Shown: positions 59,156 to 64,000 of the stretch, piece after piece
Layout of the letters: every line of letters begins with the position of its first letter
Position numbering within the stretch: the first letter of the stretch is position 1
Assembly: GCA_963770155.1 (NCBI GenBank)
Contig: CAVYOE010000001.1
Span: 1,364,001 to 1,428,000, forward strand
Length of the DNA: 64,000 nucleotides
Reading direction: 5' to 3'
Source of the DNA: CAVYOE01 sp963770155
Lineage (GTDB): Bacteria > Actinomycetota > Thermoleophilia > Solirubrobacterales > 70-9
Notes under the pieces: model-generated
Database searches by the model: none
Seen by the model: the letters and a program-made list of their open reading frames with translations, nothing else
Told to the model about the DNA's origin: nothing
Position numbers and translations under genes: made by a program

Positions 59156-60988
59156 ATGTGCGGAATCGCCGGCCATGTTGGAGACGGGGCGCTAGACCCC
59201 GCCCGCGTGCAGGAGGCATTGGAGCTGATGCGCCACCGCGGCCCCGACAACCGGGCCCACCGCTCATGGACAGGTCCCGACGGGCGCACCGTCGAGCTGC
59301 TCCATTCACGGCTCAACATCATTGATCTCGACCCACGCTCCGACCAGCCGTTCAACGTCGGCCCGAAGTGGATCGCTTACAACGGCGAGCTCTACAACTA
59401 CGTCGAGCTGCGCGACGAGCTGGCAGCCGACGGGGCGAGCTTCCGGACCAGCTCGGACACCGAGGTGCTGCTCTCCTGGCTGGTGCGCCGCGGCTGGGAG
59501 GGCCTCGACGCCTGCGAGGGGATGTGGGCGTTCGCCGTCTACGACGAGGGCGACGGCAGCCTGGTCCTGTCCCGGGACCGATTCGGAGAGAAGCCCCTAT
59601 ATCTCTACCGCGACGGTTCCGGCCTCTACTTCGGCTCGGAGGTGAAATTCATCGCCGCGCTCCTCGGCCGCCGGCTCGAGGTCGACACCGAACACCTGCA
59701 TCGCTATCTCGTCAACGGCTACAAGGCCCTCTACAAGGGCGGCGACACCTTCTTTCGCGGCCTCTCGGAGCTGACCCCGGGAACCAACCTGCACATCGCG
59801 GCCGACGGCAGCGAACGGGAGGAGACGTATTGGGACCGCCGTCCAAAGCAGCAGGAGGAGGGCATGACCAGGGACGAGGCGGTGGAAGGCACCCGGGACC
59901 GCCTCACTCGCGCCGTCGAGCTGCGCCTGCGCGCCGACGTGCCGCTTGCCTTCTGCATGAGCGGCGGGATCGACTCGGTCTCCCTGATCAGCATCGCGAA
60001 GCGCGTCTTCGACTACGACGTGCACGGGTTCACGATCGTCAACTCGGACGAGCGGTACGAGGAGCAGGACATGGTCGAGCACGCGGTTGCCGAGCTGGGA
60101 CTGAGACATACGTCAATCCCCGTGCAGACGACCGACTTCCTCTCCCGGCTGCGCGGGCTCGTCCGCCACCACGACGCGCCCGTCTACACGATCACCTACT
60201 ACGCCCAGTGGCTGCTGATGGAGAGCATCGCCGAGCACGGCTACCGGATCTCCGTCAGCGGTTCGGCAGCGGACGAGCTCTTCAGCGGCTACTACGACCA
60301 CCACCTGGCCTACCTGCACGATGTCCAACGGGAGCCGGCGCTCGCGACCGCCTCGCGGGAGGCATGGCTCGAGCACGTCCGCCCGGTGGTCCGCAATCCG
60401 TTCCTCCAGGACCCCGACTACTTCGCCTCGGACCCGGGACGCCGCGAACACATCTATCTCGACGCCGACCAGTTCGCCGGCTACCTCACCGCGGACTTCC
60501 GGGAGGAGTTCGCCGAGGAGTCGATGAGCGACGACCTGCTCCGCAACCGGATGCTGAACGAGCTCTTCCACGAAGCGGTCCCGGTGATCCTGCACGAGGA
60601 CGACCTGAACGCGATGTACTTCTCGATCGAGAACCGCTCGCCGTTCCTCGATCGCCCCCTGTTCGAGTTCACGAGCACCATCCCGACCCGGCACCTGATC
60701 CGCGACGCGTACGCGAAGTCGGTCCTCCGCGACGCGATGCGGGGGATCGTCCCGGACAGGATCCTCGAGAACCGCCGCAAGGTCGGCTTCAACGCCCCGG
60801 TCCTCGACTTCCTCGACGTCGGCAACCCGGAGGTCCGCGACTATCTGCTCGACGAGAGCCCGATCTTCGAGCACGTCCGCCGCGAGAAGATCGCCGAGCT
60901 CCTCGAGGCGGACTGGCTCCCGAACAGCCAGAGCAAGTTCCTCTTCTACTTCACCTGCGCGAAGCTGTTCATGGAGGAGTACGCGTGA
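59156..60988 (+). CDS. asnB: Asparagine synthase (glutamine-hydrolysing)-like amidotransferase
   Basis: A 610-residue two-domain AsnB-family protein. The class II glutaminase domain starts at the nucleophile Cys2 (MCGIAGHVGDG), with ELMRHRGPDNRA, HSRLNIIDLDPRSDQPF, YNGELYNYVELR and DRFGEKPLY. The synthetase domain has the PP-loop FCMSGGIDSVSLISIA near residue 268 and VSGSAADELFSGYYDHH. In glycan loci such proteins (for example WbpS beside WbpG) are thought to amidate sugars, so the substrate may not be aspartate. GGGAGGAAC upstream is a good ribosome site. It is coupled to the next gene by GTGA. Confidence 0.88.
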   Translation: MCGIAGHVGDGALDPARVQEALELMRHRGPDNRAHRSWTGPDGRTVELLHSRLNIIDLDPRSDQPFNVGPKWIAYNGELYNYVELRDELAADGASFRTSSDTEVLLSWLVRRGWEGLDACEGMWAFAVYDEGDGSLVLSRDRFGEKPLYLYRDGSGLYFGSEVKFIAALLGRRLEVDTEHLHRYLVNGYKALYKGGDTFFRGLSELTPGTNLHIAADGSEREETYWDRRPKQQEEGMTRDEAVEGTRDRLTRAVELRLRADVPLAFCMSGGIDSVSLISIAKRVFDYDVHGFTIVNSDERYEEQDMVEHAVAELGLRHTSIPVQTTDFLSRLRGLVRHHDAPVYTITYYAQWLLMESIAEHGYRISVSGSAADELFSGYYDHHLAYLHDVQREPALATASREAWLEHVRPVVRNPFLQDPDYFASDPGRREHIYLDADQFAGYLTADFREEFAEESMSDDLLRNRMLNELFHEAVPVILHEDDLNAMYFSIENRSPFLDRPLFEFTSTIPTRHLIRDAYAKSVLRDAMRGIVPDRILENRRKVGFNAPVLDFLDVGNPEVRDYLLDESPIFEHVRREKIAELLEADWLPNSQSKFLFYFTCAKLFMEEYA

Positions 60989-62922
60989 GCCGGCTCACCT
61001 TCGTGGAGAGCGCTGGGGACGTTCGCGCCGCCGTGGCGGCCGGACTGACGAGCAATGGACACCTGGTCGCCCTGACCGCAGCCGCACAGGAAGCGCTCGC
61101 CGCCGAAGAGCTCGAGGGCCTGTCGATCTCGGCCCTCGCAGACACCCGCGCCCTGGCGACGGTCGAGCGCTCACTGACCGAGCAGGGGCTTGCGCTGGCG
61201 ACCGAGCTCGAGGAGGCGATTGCGGAGCGCCACCCGCCCGCTCGCTTCGACGGCCCGGGATTCCTGAGCGGCAGCATCAACCAGATCCAGCACGCGCTGG
61301 TGGCGATCGCGACACGCGGATTCCTGATGTCGGCGGCGATCGCCGAGCTCTCACCGTCGGTGGTCACGGTCTTCGGTGACAGCCTCGATCCCTGGGTTGC
61401 CGCGGACGGCTACACGAGGAACCCGTGGCTCGAGGTGCTCGAGGAGCGGTCCAAGGAGCTCGGGTTCCGGCTCGAGGAAGTAGGCGGCGATCGCAACGCA
61501 CCCGCCGTTCATGGTGGGGGAGCATTCGGCCGGGCGCGGGCGCGCCTGGCGGGGCTGGTTCCGGCGGGCGTTCAAGCGCGGCGCGACTCCGGTCGGGTCC
61601 CGATCGCCGCGGAGATCCTCGAACGGCTCGATGGTCTCAATGTCTTGATGGACCAGGTCCCGAGCTACGACTGGTCAGCAGTTGCCTCGGCCCTGTTCGG
61701 AGCCCGCGGCACTTCCTGCTCGTTCCTGCGACAGAGAGCCCTCGATTCGCGCTGGTGGCTCACTTACTACGAGCCGCGGCTCGCCAGCCTGCGGAGTCCG
61801 CGTGCCAGGTCGCTCGGCTTCGGGAAACCGGCGGCCGACCCCGGCGAGTCGGCGGAGATTTCAGACCACATCGACGCGTGGCTCCGCGCCCGCCCGGAGG
61901 CGCCACGGATCGAGGTGGCCGGCATCGACGTGTTCGGGGCGGCCCTCCAGCATCTCCGCGCCCTGGCCTGCATAGGGCCGACCCTCGTTCGCCACGCCGA
62001 CAGCGTCGCCGAGCGTGCTCTCGAGGAAGCCAACCCCGACGTGGTTTGTTTCTCGGACATCGCCTCGCTGGCGCCGGCGAGGCTCGCCTTCCAGTGCCGG
62101 CAACGAGGCATCCCGGCTCTTGCCTACCAGCACGGCGGCGGCTACGGCACGCACCAATATGCCCAGCACGAGGTGGCCGACCTGGCGCACGCCTCGCACT
62201 TCCTCACCTACGGCGAAGGGATCAGCTTCTCGGGGGTCGCGGCCGAATGCGTTCCGGTCGGCTCGAGCCGGGCCGAGCAGATGCGAGCGAGATCGCGGAC
62301 GGGCAAGCGGGACCCCGGGGAGTTCCGGGTCCTGTTCGTCGGCGAGGCCTCCTACGGCAACTCGATCGGCGGCGGCTACGTGGTCGAGGACACCGAGCGC
62401 TACCTGCTCGAGATCGGCTGCCTCGGGCTGCTCGGAGAAACGGGGGTCGAAACGATCTACCGGCCCTTCCCCTGGGAGCCCGAGCGCAACGGAACCACAC
62501 AGTGGCTTGCGCGAGCCGGGCTCGCCCCCCTCCGAGCCGATGCAACCACCCCGCTGGAGGAGCTGATCGAGTCCTCGGATCTGGTGATCAGCGACACCTC
62601 CAGCGGGACGGTCTGGAATGAGGTGCTGGCGATGGGCACTCCATTGCTCCTCTATTGCGATCCGGAGAAGACCCCGTTGGCGGAGGCCTTTCAGGGTGAG
62701 CTCGCGCGGGCCTGCAAGTGGTGCAAGAGCCCGAGCGAGCTGACCGATGTAGTCTCGGAGCTGGCCGGCGACCCAGCCGGGTTCGCGGCCCAGCTCCATC
62801 GGCTGGACACCAGCACCTTCCTCGACCGCTACGTCCTGCATCGCGACGATGGCCGCTGCTCCGAGCGGGCCCTGGAGGCTTTGGCATCTGCGGCCCACCA
62901 CCCCACCCCCTCCCACGCTTGA
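60985..62922 (+). CDS. Large surface-carbohydrate biosynthesis protein, GT-B-like
   Basis: A 645-residue soluble protein. The N-terminal 300 residues are unlike anything I can name. The C-terminal half looks like a GT-B fold: FQCRQRGIPALAYQHGGGYG (the QHG motif of surface-carbohydrate and capsule transferases), FRVLFVGEASYGNSIGGGYV, and SDLVISDTSSGTVWNEVLAM followed by GTPLLLYCD, which resembles CDP-glycerol transferase and KpsS-like donor sites. Similar proteins accompany PseA/SpsF-type genes in other loci. The role may be transfer of the activated nonulosonate-like sugar (inference). The GTG start overlaps the asparagine synthase stop by four bases. Confidence 0.65.
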   Translation: MSRLTFVESAGDVRAAVAAGLTSNGHLVALTAAAQEALAAEELEGLSISALADTRALATVERSLTEQGLALATELEEAIAERHPPARFDGPGFLSGSINQIQHALVAIATRGFLMSAAIAELSPSVVTVFGDSLDPWVAADGYTRNPWLEVLEERSKELGFRLEEVGGDRNAPAVHGGGAFGRARARLAGLVPAGVQARRDSGRVPIAAEILERLDGLNVLMDQVPSYDWSAVASALFGARGTSCSFLRQRALDSRWWLTYYEPRLASLRSPRARSLGFGKPAADPGESAEISDHIDAWLRARPEAPRIEVAGIDVFGAALQHLRALACIGPTLVRHADSVAERALEEANPDVVCFSDIASLAPARLAFQCRQRGIPALAYQHGGGYGTHQYAQHEVADLAHASHFLTYGEGISFSGVAAECVPVGSSRAEQMRARSRTGKRDPGEFRVLFVGEASYGNSIGGGYVVEDTERYLLEIGCLGLLGETGVETIYRPFPWEPERNGTTQWLARAGLAPLRADATTPLEELIESSDLVISDTSSGTVWNEVLAMGTPLLLYCDPEKTPLAEAFQGELARACKWCKSPSELTDVVSELAGDPAGFAAQLHRLDTSTFLDRYVLHRDDGRCSERALEALASAAHHPTPSHA

Positions 62923-62930
62923 ATGCAGTA

Positions 62931-63308
62931 ATGGAGTTCAAGGAAATCCAGCCCCCGCGCGAGTTCGAAGCCGGACCGGGAATCACGGTCCGGCACTGTG
63001 CAGATGTCGACCTCGACCCCGACGAGCAGGTCACGTTCAAGACCTCGGGTGGAACCGAGCTCGACGTGGTGCGGAAGGCATGGGGGTACTACGCAACCCC
63101 TTCGCTGAACGGCAGGCTGCGGGATCACGGCCTCCGCGCCGCCCTGGTCATCGGAGCGAACGGAAAGATGTTCGTCCACCTGGTGGAGGAGGGCCGAGAA
63201 GCCGAGTTCGAGGGCTACCTCGACGGCGAGGAGATGCGGGTGGTCGCCTGGCTCGACAGCGACGAAGCGGTCTCCGAAGCCGCTGCGCGACTCGAGTCGA
63301 GCGACTGA
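62931..63308 (+). CDS. Small soluble protein of unknown function in the glycan operon
   Basis: A 125-residue protein beginning MEFKEIQPPREFEAGPGITV. It has a beta-rich first half (HCADVDLDPDEQVTFKTSGG, TELDVVRKAWGYYATPSLNG) and an alpha/beta second half (LRAALVIGANGKMFVHLVEE, MRVVAWLDSDEAVSEAAARL). No signal peptide, membrane helix or known motif is seen. It lies eight bases after the large transferase-like gene and 13 bases before the cytidylyltransferase gene on the same strand, so it is surely cotranscribed and probably tied to the sugar pathway. Confidence 0.68.
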   Translation: MEFKEIQPPREFEAGPGITVRHCADVDLDPDEQVTFKTSGGTELDVVRKAWGYYATPSLNGRLRDHGLRAALVIGANGKMFVHLVEEGREAEFEGYLDGEEMRVVAWLDSDEAVSEAAARLESSD

Positions 63309-63321
63309 AACGAGGTCCCGG

Positions 63322-64000
63322 ATGAGGCTTGGCGCGATCGTCCAGGCGCGGATGAGCTCCGAACGCTTGCCGGGCAAGGTCCTGCTCGAGCTGAACAGCC
63401 GCCCGCTGCTCGCCTATCTGCTCGAACGCCTCGAGCACGCGGCGCTCGACGAGATCGTCGTCGCTACCTCGCAGGAGCCGGACGACGATGCGATCGAGCG
63501 CTTCTGCTCGGGCCTCGGCGTCGCCTGCTTCCGCGGCGCCCTCGACGATGTCGCGGAGCGGTTCATCGCGGCCGCCGAGGCCCACTCGCTCGACGCAGTG
63601 GCACGGGTGAGCGGCGACAGCCCCCTGCTCGACCAGCGCCTGGTCGACCGGGGCGTCGAGCTCTACCGCGAACGTGGACCCGATCTGGTCTCCAACGTCC
63701 ATCCCCGCAGCTGCCCTCCGGGAGAGTCGGTCGAGATCGTCTCGGTTGAGGCGCTCCGCCACGCCCACCCCGAGATGAGCGACCAGCAACGCGAGCATGT
63801 GACTCTGTTCTTCTACGACCATGCCGACCGGTTCGAGATCGTTTCCTTCGATGACGGCGAGCGAGACCTGAGCGGTATCTCGCTCGCGGTGGACTCCGAG
63901 CAGGACGCCGAGACGGCGTCCGCGATCCTCTCCCGCATGGAGCGGCCGCACTGGGAGTACGAGCTGGACGAAATCCTGGAGCTGAGGGCATCGGTGACCG
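63322..64000 (+). CDS. SpsF-like cytidylyltransferase, truncated by the window end
   Basis: The frame is open from the ATG at 63322 to the last base, giving 226 residues of an incomplete protein. MRLGAIVQARMSSERLPGKV is the hallmark start of the SpsF/CMP-sugar cytidylyltransferase family (nucleotide-binding GxIxARxxSxRLPGK). DEIVVATSQEPDDDAIERFC, ARVSGDSPLLD (metal-binding Asp) and SVEIVSVEALRHA follow as expected. It probably makes a CMP-activated acidic sugar for the locus. The C-terminal part and any downstream partner genes lie beyond the window. Confidence 0.88.
   Translation, partial: MRLGAIVQARMSSERLPGKVLLELNSRPLLAYLLERLEHAALDEIVVATSQEPDDDAIERFCSGLGVACFRGALDDVAERFIAAAEAHSLDAVARVSGDSPLLDQRLVDRGVELYRERGPDLVSNVHPRSCPPGESVEIVSVEALRHAHPEMSDQQREHVTLFFYDHADRFEIVSFDDGERDLSGISLAVDSEQDAETASAILSRMERPHWEYELDEILELRASVT

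Noticed and set aside
59368..62922. Continuous frame of 1184 codons suggesting a fusion across asnB
   Set aside because: The first part is an alternate frame within asnB; the real gene starts at the GTG overlapping the asnB stop (60985).

Overview
The window is a high-GC, very gene-dense chromosome segment from an actinobacterium. The mix of housekeeping gene order, abundant GTG/TTG starts, collagen-like and CSLREA/thrombospondin-type secreted proteins, and lysine-rich tails on secreted proteins suggests the class Thermoleophilia (Solirubrobacterales-like); this placement is an inference from gene content, not from a marker search. There are no rRNA genes, no CRISPR array and no recognisable transposase, integrase or prophage. 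No gap between genes exceeds 300 bases.

Region 1 (1-36 kb, mostly minus strand) is a conserved housekeeping backbone. Read on the minus strand it runs ROK glucokinase, rsmI, metG, tatD, rsmA, ispE, glmU, prs, rplY (L25/Ctc), pth, mfd, a PpiC-type foldase, mazG, eno and ftsB/divIC. This is essentially the order known around glmU-prs-ctc-pth-mfd-mazG-divIC in Bacillus and the Rv1003-Rv1024 region in Mycobacterium. Lineage-specific inserts sit inside it: an ABC1/UbiB kinase, a collagen-like protein, a phosphodiesterase with a histone-H1-like tail, a lipoprotein, a CSLREA beta-helix protein, a crotonase, a secreted S15-type peptidase with calcium-binding repeats, a PucR regulator, a DedA-PAP2 fusion, a secreted Ig-like protein and a DUF2855 protein. 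A tRNA-Gln(TTG) gene lies at 20.9 kb. The enolase gene as assembled carries two separate one-base insertions.

Region 2 (35-39 kb, mostly plus strand) holds an LCP-family wall-polymer ligase, an FmdB zinc-ribbon protein, glycyl-tRNA synthetase and a metallophosphoesterase.

Region 3 (39.4 kb to the end) is a large surface-glycan locus built from short alternating-strand operons. It contains GT2 and GT4 glycosyltransferases, a sugar-nucleotide epimerase, a Wzm/Wzt-type ABC exporter whose ATPase has a C-terminal extension, several SAM methyltransferases, three GT-C-like multi-membrane proteins (a fourth is at the left edge), and a terminal operon of PP-loop N-acetyl-sugar amidotransferase, methyltransferase, asparagine synthase, large surface-carbohydrate transferase-like protein, small orphan protein and SpsF-like cytidylyltransferase. 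The last gene is cut by the window edge. The locus reads as synthesis, modification (amidation, methylation), CMP-activation and ABC export of a surface polysaccharide, with the LCP protein a possible wall-attachment enzyme.

A recurring regulatory feature is a TANNNT box 6-8 bases upstream of the start codon of many operon-leading genes, consistent with widespread leaderless transcription.
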